From: Deinococcus arboris
GTDB taxonomy: Bacteria > Deinococcota > Deinococci > Deinococcales > Deinococcaceae
Direction of reading: 5' to 3'
NCBI RefSeq assembly: GCF_009755355.1
Contig: NZ_WQLB01000009.1
Span: 69,415-133,414 of the forward strand
DNA length: 64,000 nt
Positions 16,704-24,698 of this stretch are shown piece after piece. The number at the start of each line of letters is the position of its first letter. Position 1 is the first letter of the stretch. The notes under the pieces are model-generated. The model was not told the DNA's origin. It saw only the letters and a list, made by a program, of their open reading frames with translations, and did no database searches. The translations under genes and the position numbers were made by a program.

Positions 16704-17161
16704 TGGGCCGAATTGAACAGGTGCTGAGCGTGATGCGCACGGACCCCACTCGCCTGTGGGCACCCGCCGAAGTCAGCCGTGAAATGAAGACCCCACCCGC
16801 CGTGGCCAACAGCGCCATGACCAAGCTCATGAACCGTGGCCAGCTGGTGCGGCCCCAGAATGGCCAGTACCGGCTGGCCACCCCCGACGAGCGCGCCGCC
16901 CACCTGGCCCTGCCCCCTGAGCCGGTGGTGGCCCAGGTGCCAGCGCGTCCGGTCCCGCGCCCGCCTGTGGATGACATCGAGCGCGAGTTGTTGATGGGGC
17001 AGATGCGCGCCCAGGGCCGCCCGGTGAGCAGCGCCCTGCTCGCGGGCCGGCTGCGGCGGTGCGGGTTCAACCTCGCGCGCACCGACGACGTGCTGGCTGA
17101 CTGCCTGGACCGGGGCCTGGTGCGCCGCCTAGACGACGGCCGCCACGAGGTGGCCGCGTGA
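16703..17161 (+). CDS. Winged-helix DNA-binding protein (two wHTH units)
   Basis: This 152-residue protein has an N-terminal winged helix (EQVLSVMRTDPTRLWAPAEV, then ANSAMTKLMNRGQLVRPQNG), a Pro-rich linker, and a second similar unit (about 95-152: VSSALLAGRLRRCGFNLART). It may regulate the early-to-late switch or act in replication; the sequence does not decide. The ATG shares a base with the upstream TGA. Confidence 0.7.
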   Translation: MGRIEQVLSVMRTDPTRLWAPAEVSREMKTPPAVANSAMTKLMNRGQLVRPQNGQYRLATPDERAAHLALPPEPVVAQVPARPVPRPPVDDIERELLMGQMRAQGRPVSSALLAGRLRRCGFNLARTDDVLADCLDRGLVRRLDDGRHEVAA

Positions 17162-17511
17162 CCGCGCCCTGCCCCGCCTGCGGCCTGAGCGAAGGCCTGC
17201 ACCGTGACGGGTGCCAGGCCCGCCGGCCACCTGCCGCCCTGATCAACGGCACCCTCGTCGAGCGGGTGGCGTTCGACGACCGCGCGGCCGTCACCCTCCT
17301 CGTGGCCCCAGACGGGCGGGTGCTCGACGGCATGTATGCCGGCATGGAGATCGCGGCCGCCGTGGACATGGAGGCCCAGCACTTGCGCCGCACGCACTGC
17401 TACGTGCGCGTGTCGATCGTCACCGTGCGGCCCTGGTGGCGGTGGTGGGCCGCGACGCCCGCCCGGCGCCTCACGCCCAGCGTGGCCACCTGGGACAGGG
17501 GCCGCGTATGA
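17158..17511 (+). CDS. Hypothetical protein with N-terminal zinc-like cysteines
   Basis: The product has 117 residues from a GTG overlapping the upstream TGA. It opens with CPACGLSEGLHRDGC, a likely metal site, followed by a beta-rich region and a Trp-rich segment (VRPWWRWWAATP). No family was recognised. Confidence 0.6.
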   Translation: MTAPCPACGLSEGLHRDGCQARRPPAALINGTLVERVAFDDRAAVTLLVAPDGRVLDGMYAGMEIAAAVDMEAQHLRRTHCYVRVSIVTVRPWWRWWAATPARRLTPSVATWDRGRV

Positions 17512-17732
17512 CCCCGCGCCGCTACCGCTGGCTGACGGAGGGCGAGGTCTACCGCTTTCAGATGGACGCCCGAAGGACAGGCACGCCCGAGCGGCGTGGG
17601 CAGCTCTGCCGCCTACTGACCCTCTCGGCTCCACACGCCAGCTTTCCCGGCTCTCGCAACGTGCTGATCGAGTTCTCAGACGGCTACACGATGGTCACGG
17701 TGCCGGGCGTCCTGAAGAAGGTGACCGCCTGA
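17508..17732 (+). CDS. Small hypothetical protein
   Basis: The product has 74 residues (MTPRRYRWLTEGEVYRFQMD), basic and beta-rich, ending VPGVLKKVTA. Its ATG overlaps the upstream TGA. It lies 2 bp before the RusA gene. Confidence 0.6.
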   Translation: MTPRRYRWLTEGEVYRFQMDARRTGTPERRGQLCRLLTLSAPHASFPGSRNVLIEFSDGYTMVTVPGVLKKVTA

Positions 17733-17734
17733 AG

Positions 17735-18256
17735 ATGACTCCGACCGAGCTGCACGAGTACATGCAGCGTTTCCCACACCTGTTCCCACAGCGGCGGCCC
17801 GTCCCCGCCGCTGGCGGGGCGGGTGTGTCTGGCGTGCCGGGCCCCTTGTCCGCACCCAGCCCCGCCGCGCTGCAGCTCACGCTCCCCTACCCGCCCAGCG
17901 TCAACCGCATCTGGCGGGCCGTCGTGGTGCGCGTCGCCGGCGAGGCCAGGGCGCGCGTGCTGCTCAGTCAAGCGGGCCGCCGCTACCGTGCCAAGGTTCT
18001 GGCCATCGTGGCAGACCTTGGTGGCCCTTCCCTGCCGGCAGGCGCCCGCCTGGCCGTGCATCTCCACGCCTGCCCACCTGACCGGCGCAAGCGGGACCTT
18101 TCAAACATCCCAAAAGCCCTGGAAGACGCCCTGACGCACGCGCAGGTCTGGGCTGACGACTCGCTGATTGACGACCTGCGCGTGACGCGCGGCCCCGTCC
18201 TGCGCGGCGGCTGCGTTCTCGTCACCATCACGCCCCTGGAGGCTTCCCACCTATGA
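17735..18256 (+). CDS. rusA: RusA-family Holliday junction resolvase
   Basis: The protein has 173 residues from the ATG at 17735. After a Pro/Ala-rich lead of about 45 residues comes the RusA fold: LPYPPSVNRIWR (about 50), VHLHACPPDRRKRDLSNIPK (about 108-127) and the acidic pair WADDSLIDDLRV (about 140-151). RusA enzymes are Mg-dependent endonucleases that cut four-way junctions. With the Rad52-like gene it gives the phage its own annealing and resolution route. The next ATG overlaps its stop. Confidence 0.88.
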   Translation: MTPTELHEYMQRFPHLFPQRRPVPAAGGAGVSGVPGPLSAPSPAALQLTLPYPPSVNRIWRAVVVRVAGEARARVLLSQAGRRYRAKVLAIVADLGGPSLPAGARLAVHLHACPPDRRKRDLSNIPKALEDALTHAQVWADDSLIDDLRVTRGPVLRGGCVLVTITPLEASHL

Positions 18257-18834
18257 CCACCCACCACGCGCGCCAGGAGGCCGTTCCCATGCTGCACAAA
18301 GACGACAAACCCGACCTCTACCGCCTGCTGGCCGTGTTCAGTGGTATCCCGATGCCCGTCCTCCCCGCCTTGGTGGCCGCTCGCCTTCACTCCGGGGACC
18401 AGAGAGAGCCGATCAGCGACCATCAGCGCGGCCTGCTGCGGTGGCTGGCGGGCCAGGGCCGTATCCGCTGGGTGAACTGGGGACCAGACGGCGCCGGCTA
18501 CGTCCTGACCGGCTACGGCGAAACCCGGCTGGTCACCTATGAAGCCCAGTACGGCCCCGCACACGCCCCCCGGCGCGGCCCGCCCCTGCGCGAGGTGCTG
18601 GTCCATCGGCTCCTGGACGGCTTTGACCTGACAACAGCGCGCAGCCTGCACGCCGCGCTGGTGGCCGCCGAGATGCTCACCGCCGGCGAGACGGCGACCC
18701 GCGCGCACGGCGACCTACTGGTGCTGCTGGCCGCGCGGGGCCACGTCGCGCGGGCAGGGGACGGCTACACGCGCACCGAGCTGGGCGAACTGGCGCTTGA
18801 CGCCCACCAGAAGGCCACACGGGGCCGCCCATGA
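18253..18834 (+). CDS. Hypothetical protein, possible winged helix
   Basis: The protein has 193 residues from the ATG overlapping the RusA stop; an ATG at 18289 would give 181. The middle (ISDHQRGLLRWLAGQGRIRW, then GAGYVLTGYGETRLVTYE) has the helix-hairpin pattern of a winged helix, and a similar pattern recurs near the C terminus (LLAARGHVARAGDGYTRTEL). DNA binding is plausible but unproven. Confidence 0.6.
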   Translation: MTTHHARQEAVPMLHKDDKPDLYRLLAVFSGIPMPVLPALVAARLHSGDQREPISDHQRGLLRWLAGQGRIRWVNWGPDGAGYVLTGYGETRLVTYEAQYGPAHAPRRGPPLREVLVHRLLDGFDLTTARSLHAALVAAEMLTAGETATRAHGDLLVLLAARGHVARAGDGYTRTELGELALDAHQKATRGRP

Positions 18835-20393
18835 CGGAGCCCACCTGGAAGCGCGTGCAGCGCGAAGCCCGCGAAGCCGACGAGCGCCGCCAGGGCCAGA
18901 AGAAGCGCGTGGTCTACTCGGCCGCCCTGCTGGCCCTCAAGCCCGGCGACCGTGTGTACTACATGCCCAAGCGCATGGACGTGCCCCATGCCGGCGAGCA
19001 GGTGACCGTTGCACGCGGCCCCCGACGCGACGTCCGCAACGCCACGGTGCGCCTGCGATTTCCCACTGATGAGCAGCGCACCGTCCCGCTCTCTCAGGTC
19101 AGCCTGACCGCGCCCAGCGACGACGTGGCCCCCTTCGTGCAGGAGGCCCGGCGGATGCCCGGCTGGAAACGCCTGCTCGAAGTCGTCGGGCTGGCCCAAG
19201 CGGCGCACGCGGCCGCTGCGGCGGAAGTGCTGAAAGACGGCGAGGAGACCGATGTGCCCGAATTGGGCCCATTCCTCCAGCAGGCCGAGGAGCGCGCCCG
19301 CCAGATGGCTGGCACGGTGGCCGCGCGGGCACAGCGCAAAGCGCTGGCCAAAGACCTTGCGGTGGCCCTCCTGCGGGCGGCCCAGGAGGATGCGACAGCG
19401 GCGGCGGCGAAGCGGGGCGGGCGTGGAGGAAAGGGCGCTGTCCCAGCCCCCAGCCATCTGCCGGTGCCCACCGAGGAAGCCGCCCGCGCCCAGATGACCC
19501 AGGAGCACCGGGCGATGATCAACCGCATCGCCCTCAGCATCCACCGGCGCTGGTTCCTCTCAGACGCCGAACTGCTGGCCGTCAGTGAAGAGGAGCGCGA
19601 GGAGCGGCGGATCCAGGGCACCCTGAGGCAGATCATCGCCCTGGGTGAACGGGAAACGGGCAGCCCCCATACCCAGAGCGCCGAGGGCCCCCGCAAGGGA
19701 AACGCCCTGCACGGCGACCGCTATGACCACCTGCTGCGGGCCACCCAGCTGGGCAGCGAACTGGCGACCGCCGTGCTGGCCGGGCACACCGACCAGGCGC
19801 TGACCCTGGCCCTGATGGTGCGCGAGCACCGCCTCCAATACCTAGTGGCCACGAAGGCCATGAACCGAACCCGCATCAAGCACGGCTCGGGCCGCTACTT
19901 TCACGGCGACGTGCTCTCGGTGCGCGAAGAACACGCGGTGCATGACGCGGACGGGGTCTTCATCCGCTACGACGGCATGACCCAGTATTACGTGCGCCTG
20001 ATCGTGCTGTACGGGCCAGACGGGCACACGTTGGAGGTGGCCAACCACGAGGAGCTGGAGGCCGTGACCGGCACGGCGGCAGGCCTGCGCGCCTGGGGCA
20101 GCCTGTGCCGATGGATGGTGGACCTGAGCGAGCGCGCCGACGGCCGCCAGCCGGGTCGCCGGCAGGACGATGACGAGGCTCTGATTTACCGCGACCACGA
20201 CGGGCACCTGGAAGCGCGGGCCAGCCTGAAAGGCTATCCAGATCTGCTGCTGGCGTTTGAGGTGCTGCGCCGCGCGCTAGAAGTGGAGTTACCAGCCCAG
20301 GACATCACCTCGCCTGAGTTGGGGGAGGCGCCGCTGCCGGGCTTTCACCCCCCGCTGGAGCCAGACAGCAAGAATCAGGGCAGCGTAGGCTGA
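18831..20393 (+). CDS. Large hypothetical protein at the end of the early operon
   Basis: This 520-residue protein has three visible parts: a basic N terminus leading to a KOW/SH3-like segment (LLALKPGDRVYYMPKRMDV, about 33-80); an Ala/Arg-rich helical middle (about 150-230); and a C-terminal half with RTRIKHGSGRYFHGDVLSV and YDGMTQYYVRLIVLYGPDG, possibly a beta domain. No catalytic motif was recognised. It is the longest unknown in the early operon. The ATG overlaps the upstream TGA. Confidence 0.7.
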   Translation: MTEPTWKRVQREAREADERRQGQKKRVVYSAALLALKPGDRVYYMPKRMDVPHAGEQVTVARGPRRDVRNATVRLRFPTDEQRTVPLSQVSLTAPSDDVAPFVQEARRMPGWKRLLEVVGLAQAAHAAAAAEVLKDGEETDVPELGPFLQQAEERARQMAGTVAARAQRKALAKDLAVALLRAAQEDATAAAAKRGGRGGKGAVPAPSHLPVPTEEAARAQMTQEHRAMINRIALSIHRRWFLSDAELLAVSEEEREERRIQGTLRQIIALGERETGSPHTQSAEGPRKGNALHGDRYDHLLRATQLGSELATAVLAGHTDQALTLALMVREHRLQYLVATKAMNRTRIKHGSGRYFHGDVLSVREEHAVHDADGVFIRYDGMTQYYVRLIVLYGPDGHTLEVANHEELEAVTGTAAGLRAWGSLCRWMVDLSERADGRQPGRRQDDDEALIYRDHDGHLEARASLKGYPDLLLAFEVLRRALEVELPAQDITSPELGEAPLPGFHPPLEPDSKNQGSVG

Positions 20394-20869
20394 TGGACGT
20401 GAAACGTCTTCTCCTGACCCTTGCCCTCAGCACGTCGGTGGCCTGTGCGCAGCTTCAGGTCACGACGCCTGCTACAGCAGCTTGCGCCCCAGACGCAACG
20501 CCGGTACTAGGCATTGCTCTGGACAGCTTTCTGGACGGCGACTACAACATTGACGTCACCAACGCCCTAGAACGCGCACTGCGCCGGGCAGGCTTCAAGG
20601 TCTATCCTCACTATGAATTTGAGCTCCTTGACAAGGCCAGCATTGGGCTGTCTGGGGAGGTCAATCACTGGCGTAGCTCAGCTGGCAATCGCTCTGAGCG
20701 TGTAGGGGATGCACATTTAGTCATCACCGATCTCAGCACCGGCGAACACCTACTGAATCTCGACCAGAAGCGCGCCACATTCGTGCTGAGCGCGCCCAGC
20801 CTTGACGCATTTATCCGCGACGTGGTGGCCGCCCTAAGCAAAAAATTCTGTCAAAACGGGGGGGCTTGA
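20393..20869 (+). CDS. Exported hypothetical protein
   Basis: The protein has 158 residues with a clear signal peptide (MDVKRLLLTLALSTSVACAQ). The mature part has two cysteines and an alpha/beta pattern (VTNALERALRRAGFKVYPHY, then SGEVNHWRSSAGN) reminiscent of periplasmic proteins that handle assembly. It ends the early operon and shares a base with the upstream stop (TGATG). A secreted product here could be a moron affecting the host envelope. Confidence 0.7.
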   Translation: MDVKRLLLTLALSTSVACAQLQVTTPATAACAPDATPVLGIALDSFLDGDYNIDVTNALERALRRAGFKVYPHYEFELLDKASIGLSGEVNHWRSSAGNRSERVGDAHLVITDLSTGEHLLNLDQKRATFVLSAPSLDAFIRDVVAALSKKFCQNGGA

Positions 20870-20896
20870 CAAATTTCCCCATAAATCGCCTAATTC
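20866..20896 (+). promoter_or_regulatory. Candidate promoter at the early/late junction
   Basis: TTGACA at 20866-20871 overlaps the last codons of the exported-protein gene. The best -10 is TAATTC at 20891-20896 with a 19-bp spacer, which is long. The position suits a late or junction promoter, but support is modest. Confidence 0.35.
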
Positions 20897-21328
20897 TGAT
20901 TAAGCTGCACAACGTGTATCGAGAAAAGTTCCTGCCTAGCGCAGGGCTTTGTCGTTTGGGCAGCATAGCTTTCTGGATCTGTGCCACCGCGTGACGATGC
21001 TGGTGGCCTGCGAGGCCATGCCAACCCTGGCCCGCAGCCACGTGGAGCGCGCCGACTTGTAGCACAGGTCCATGCCCAACCAGGCCGCACCTACCGCCCA
21101 GTCCACAAGGCCACCGCGTGACCAGCACACTACCCCTCGGAACGATTTCCCGTTCTGAGGCGTAAGGAAAGTCAGCACGGCCCGCCCGAGTGAAGGCGGT
21201 TTCCACCTACCCCCGCCCCGTGCGGGGCTTTTTTGTGCCTGCTGAGTGCAGCTCGCCGCCGCCGTATGCCCGTGAAGGCCCAGGCTGGACCGGCGACCCC
21301 AAAGGCAGAACTTGGAGAGGTGCACCAC
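20870..21328. other. Gene-poor junction between early and late regions
   Basis: No convincing gene was found here. The plus strand holds only tiny frames of 15-28 codons, some with GTGA-type overlaps, and the minus-strand frames have no gene-like composition. A hairpin terminator lies at 21215-21234. The stretch may be a regulatory leader or a decayed gene. Confidence 0.5.
21215..21234 (+). terminator. Intrinsic terminator
   Basis: GCCCC and GGGGC form a stem with loop GTGC, followed by six T. It would stop transcription entering from the early operon. Confidence 0.75.
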
Positions 21329-21349
21329 ATGTCCACGCTGGTAGAGCGC

Positions 21350-21580
21350 TTAGATTTGACCAGCATCAATAGCCGCTCGCGCCTTCACCAAACCGGCCTC
21401 GTTGCTGATAGTCCGTGAATCGTCTCCGAGAACCTTCTCTGTCACATCCTCATCGTCAACCACGATTTGAACGACCCACTGCGTCTGCACAGGAGCGGGG
21501 CGTGCTATGAGGGACGAACCCCGAAAGCCAAGTGGCTGTTGAGAGATTCTGATCTTGCGGCCAGCGTAAGTTTCTTCCAT
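21350..21580 (-). CDS. Small hypothetical protein on the opposite strand
   Basis: The protein has 76 residues (MEETYAGRKIRISQQPLGFR, later WVVQIVVDDEDVTEKVLGDD). Composition and codon use look natural, unlike the plus-strand frame over the same bases, but no Shine-Dalgarno site is visible. It is oriented against the surrounding operons, as independently expressed phage genes often are. A 29-codon plus-strand frame with a good GGAGAGG (21329-21418) overlaps its 3' end and cannot be excluded. Confidence 0.5.
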   Translation of the reverse strand: MEETYAGRKIRISQQPLGFRGSSLIARPAPVQTQWVVQIVVDDEDVTEKVLGDDSRTISNEAGLVKARAAIDAGQI

Positions 21581-21840
21581 GTGCGCAGACTGACAGAAGA
21601 CGAATGGGCCTGCACCAGCACGCGCAAAACCCACGTGCGGGAAGCACGCCCAGTGGATACGCCAGTTTTTTCTGTGCTGGACAAGTATGCGTTGGCGCAT
21701 CCCTGCGCGCGCTGGCTGAGTAGACAACCTATCTGGGTAAAAGAAGGGGATCCCGCTGCCCTGCCCCATGGGGCAGGCAAAGCTCACCCCACAACTACGC
21801 TGTTTTCCCTTGTGCCCACCTGAAGGCGTTCACTTCAGCC

Positions 21841-21993
21841 ATGACCTTACCTACACCCCGGATCAAGTACTGGCCCTCCCCCCGCAAGCACGCCCCTATG
21901 CAACGCATCTTCCTCGGTAAGACCTACCTCGTCCTGCACGTGCGGTGGTCCGGTGATCAATGGCTTCACGAACTCACCCCCGCTCAGCGCTGA
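21841..21993 (+). CDS. Small basic hypothetical protein
   Basis: The product has 50 residues (MTLPTPRIKYWPSPRKHAPM, later WSGDQWLHELTPAQR). The basic, Trp/His-rich sequence reads as a real small phage protein, but no strong ribosome site precedes the ATG. It lies alone between the junction and the gene at 22098. Confidence 0.5.
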   Translation: MTLPTPRIKYWPSPRKHAPMQRIFLGKTYLVLHVRWSGDQWLHELTPAQR

Positions 21994-22097
21994 CTTCGTC
22001 TTCTTCCAGCGCGCATCTCTTAGCAGGTTCGATTAGGGCGTATGGGTATGAAACTCTCCTGAATCTGGTGGAGAGCGCCTGCTCCTAAACTAGGCGG

Positions 22098-22400
22098 ATG
22101 AGTCCTTTCACCTTTACTGTCCCAGGGGACCCCACCAACACTAACCACAGTGCCAATTTTGTCGCTCAGAACGGCTTTCTAGACGTTGAGATAGGTGGTT
22201 ATATCTATCAATTCTCGCAGGAGTACGGGGATTACGTTCTTCGTCTCCCTCATCAAGCTCCGTATAACGCCGTTCAAACGCTTTCCACTTTGAACAATAA
22301 CGTCAAACCCCCTAGTGGCAAGATTGTCATCCAGGTTTCGACCACTACCGTCACTGACAGCGCTACTGCTCTCGCGGTGAAAGTGCTGGTGGTGCCCTAA
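22098..22400 (+). CDS. Hypothetical protein
   Basis: The product has 100 residues, Thr/Asn/Val-rich with beta-strand alternation (IVIQVSTTTVTDSATALAVK). It lacks cysteine and transmembrane segments. Its GC content is lower than that of the surrounding operons. It is followed by a hairpin and then the terminase genes. Function unknown. Confidence 0.6.
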   Translation: MSPFTFTVPGDPTNTNHSANFVAQNGFLDVEIGGYIYQFSQEYGDYVLRLPHQAPYNAVQTLSTLNNNVKPPSGKIVIQVSTTTVTDSATALAVKVLVVP

Positions 22401-22419
22401 CCTTCTCCACTCTCTCTGC

Positions 22420-22450
22420 CCCCTGCCCATGCTTCTGTGCGGCAGGGGGA
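22420..22450. terminator. Hairpin before the late operon
   Basis: CCCCCTGCC (22420-22428) pairs with GGCAGGGGG (22442-22450). There is no T-run on the plus strand. The same 9-bp stem recurs in the terminator that ends the late operon at 52479-52519. Confidence 0.5.
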
Positions 22451-22471
22451 TGCCATTTCAGGAGGTGATTC

Positions 22472-23044
22472 ATGCCCCGCGGCGACAAGAAAGCCAAGCC
22501 CTCAACCAAGAAGCCGGACAAAAAGGCTGGTGGCAGCGGCGGGGCGAAGCCCCAGCGGGCCCGGCCCCACTACGACTGGACGGCCATCCGCCGCGAGTAC
22601 ATCCGAGGCGGCGACGAGGTGACGCTGAAGGCCCTGAGTGACAAACCTGGGGCCCCCACCCATGACGCTCTAAAAGCCCGTAGCAGCCGCGAAGATTGGG
22701 CCGAACTGCGCGCCGAGTTTCGTCACCAGGTGGCCACCCGGATGCAGCAGTTGGACCTCGACACGGTGGAAGAGGTGCGGGCACGCCACTCGCAGCTGGG
22801 CCGGCGGATGCAGGAGCTGGCCGAAAGCGGCATGGACTACCTCGACCTCTCCGACCTGGGGGCCTTCGGGGTCGCGCGTCTGGCCACGGCTGGAGCACAG
22901 TTGGAACGCCAGGCGCGGGGCATGGAGGAGTACACCGTCCGGATTGAGGACCTGCGCTCGCCGGCCGACGTGAAGAAGCTGCCGAAAGAACAGCTGCTGG
23001 AACTGATCGAGCGGAGGCGGAAGGCTCGTGGCGCGCAAGCGTGA
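22472..23044 (+). CDS. terS: Terminase small subunit
   Basis: The protein has 190 residues behind AGGAGGTGATTC. A Lys-rich N terminus leads to an HTH-like segment (YDWTAIRREYIRGGDEVTLK, then APTHDALKARSSREDW) that fits TerS recognition of the packaging site. A long helical region and a C-terminal basic part (ELIERRRKARGAQA) follow. It sits directly before, and overlaps by 17 bp, the large subunit. The family call rests on this position and the HTH. Confidence 0.78.
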   Translation: MPRGDKKAKPSTKKPDKKAGGSGGAKPQRARPHYDWTAIRREYIRGGDEVTLKALSDKPGAPTHDALKARSSREDWAELRAEFRHQVATRMQQLDLDTVEEVRARHSQLGRRMQELAESGMDYLDLSDLGAFGVARLATAGAQLERQARGMEEYTVRIEDLRSPADVKKLPKEQLLELIERRRKARGAQA

Positions 23045-24683
23045 GGTGTGGCCCGAGTGGCTTGACGAAGACCTGCTGTTCGCTGAACTGGCCGAACGAG
23101 AGCTAGAGGAACGCGGCGAGCTGCCCGAGCCACAAGAAGTGAAGCCGCTGACGCTGCGCGAGTTTGTCCACGAGTTCTGGGACGTCCTGGAACCCGGCAC
23201 GCCCCTCGCCTGGGGCTGGGCCCTCGACGCCATGTGCCTGCATTTGGAAGCGGCCGCCCGTCGCGAGATCAAGCGCCTGATCATCAACGTCCCGCCCGGC
23301 ACGATGAAAAGCTCGCTGTGTAACGTCTTTTTCCCTGCCTGGGTTTGGGCAGAATTGGACGCGGGCGAGCGCTTCCTGGCCACGGCCTTCAATGAATCCC
23401 TGTCCATCCGCGACAGCATGAGCTGCCGGCGCCTGGTGGAGTCTCCCGAATACCAGGAACGGTACGGCGAGCGGGTGCAGCTCACCCGCGACCAGAACAG
23501 CAAGTCCCAGTTCGACACCACGGCGCGCGGCCGCCGCCTGGTCAAGCCGATTACCAGCGCCACCGGGGCACGCGGCAACATCCTGCTGATTGACGACCCG
23601 AACAACGCGGCCGAGATCGACAGCCGCGCCCACCGCCGCACCATCACGCGGGCCTACGACCAGAGCCTCAGCCGACGCGGGGCCGACCCCAAGCGCTACG
23701 TGCAGATCGTCATCATGCAGCGCCTGCACGAGGAAGACCTGACCGGTCATCTGGAGCGTAAGGGCGGCTGGGTCATCCTCCGGTTGCCCGAGAAATACGA
23801 GCCCGAATACCACACGGTGACGCCCATCTGGGAGGATCCGCGCAAGGAGCCGGGCGAACTGCTGTTTCCCGAGTTCCGCGACGAGGCCGATTATCAGCAG
23901 GCTGAGCTGGATCTGGGCACCTTCGGCACGGCAGGCCAGCTACAGCAGCGGCCCGTCCCCGAAGGGGGCGGGGTGGTCAAGGGCTGGTGGTGGCGCTATC
24001 ACGCCCCGGCCGAGCTGCTGCCCTCGCTGCCGCCGCTGTACCTGAAGGTGGTGGCTGAAGACGGCAGCGTCACCGAAGTGGAAGCCGTGGTGGTCCCCAC
24101 CCCGGAGGCTTTCGACTTTGAGCTGACCAGCTGGGACTTTGCGTTCAAGGAAAAAAAGGACAGCGACTTCGTGGTGGGCCAGGCCTGGGGCAGTCGGGGT
24201 GCCGACACCTTCCTGCGGGGCCAGGTGCGCGGCCGCTGGGATTACGTCAAGTCCAAGGCGGCGCTCGTCGGCTTCTCGGAGGCCTGGCCCGGCATCCCCG
24301 AGCATCTGGTCGAAGACAAGGCCAACGGCACCGCAATCATGACCGACCTGCGCAGCACGCTGACGGGTCTGATCGGCTACGACCCCCCCGGCAGCAAGCA
24401 GTCGCGGGTGGCCACCGAGAGCAGCACCATTGAGGGCGGCAACGTGTACCTCCCCCACCCCAACCTGGCGCCCTGGGTGGCCAGCGAGTACTTGAAGGAA
24501 TGGGCGCAGTTTCCCAACGGCGCAAACGACGATCAGGTGGACGCCACCACACAGGCCCTTCAGCGCCTCAAGCAGAAGCGCAAGGCCTGGACACAGCAGC
24601 AGGGCAAGAGTCAGGCCCAACCCACCGCCCTCCCCGGTCTCACTGGCCTGGGTGGACAGAAGACCAGCGCCTGGCGGCGATAA
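23028..24683 (+). CDS. terL: Terminase large subunit
   Basis: This 551-residue protein has an N-terminal packaging ATPase with Walker A NVPPGTMKSS (about 87-96) and Walker B ILLIDDP (185-191), then a C-terminal RNase H-like nuclease with acidic motifs SWDFAFK, VEDKANG and NDDQVDAT. It pumps DNA into the prohead and cuts it. The start is a GTG at 23028 within the end of terS. The length is normal for the family. Confidence 0.95.
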   Translation: MARKREVWPEWLDEDLLFAELAERELEERGELPEPQEVKPLTLREFVHEFWDVLEPGTPLAWGWALDAMCLHLEAAARREIKRLIINVPPGTMKSSLCNVFFPAWVWAELDAGERFLATAFNESLSIRDSMSCRRLVESPEYQERYGERVQLTRDQNSKSQFDTTARGRRLVKPITSATGARGNILLIDDPNNAAEIDSRAHRRTITRAYDQSLSRRGADPKRYVQIVIMQRLHEEDLTGHLERKGGWVILRLPEKYEPEYHTVTPIWEDPRKEPGELLFPEFRDEADYQQAELDLGTFGTAGQLQQRPVPEGGGVVKGWWWRYHAPAELLPSLPPLYLKVVAEDGSVTEVEAVVVPTPEAFDFELTSWDFAFKEKKDSDFVVGQAWGSRGADTFLRGQVRGRWDYVKSKAALVGFSEAWPGIPEHLVEDKANGTAIMTDLRSTLTGLIGYDPPGSKQSRVATESSTIEGGNVYLPHPNLAPWVASEYLKEWAQFPNGANDDQVDATTQALQRLKQKRKAWTQQQGKSQAQPTALPGLTGLGGQKTSAWRR

Positions 24684-24698
24684 GGAGGCGCCGAGCCT

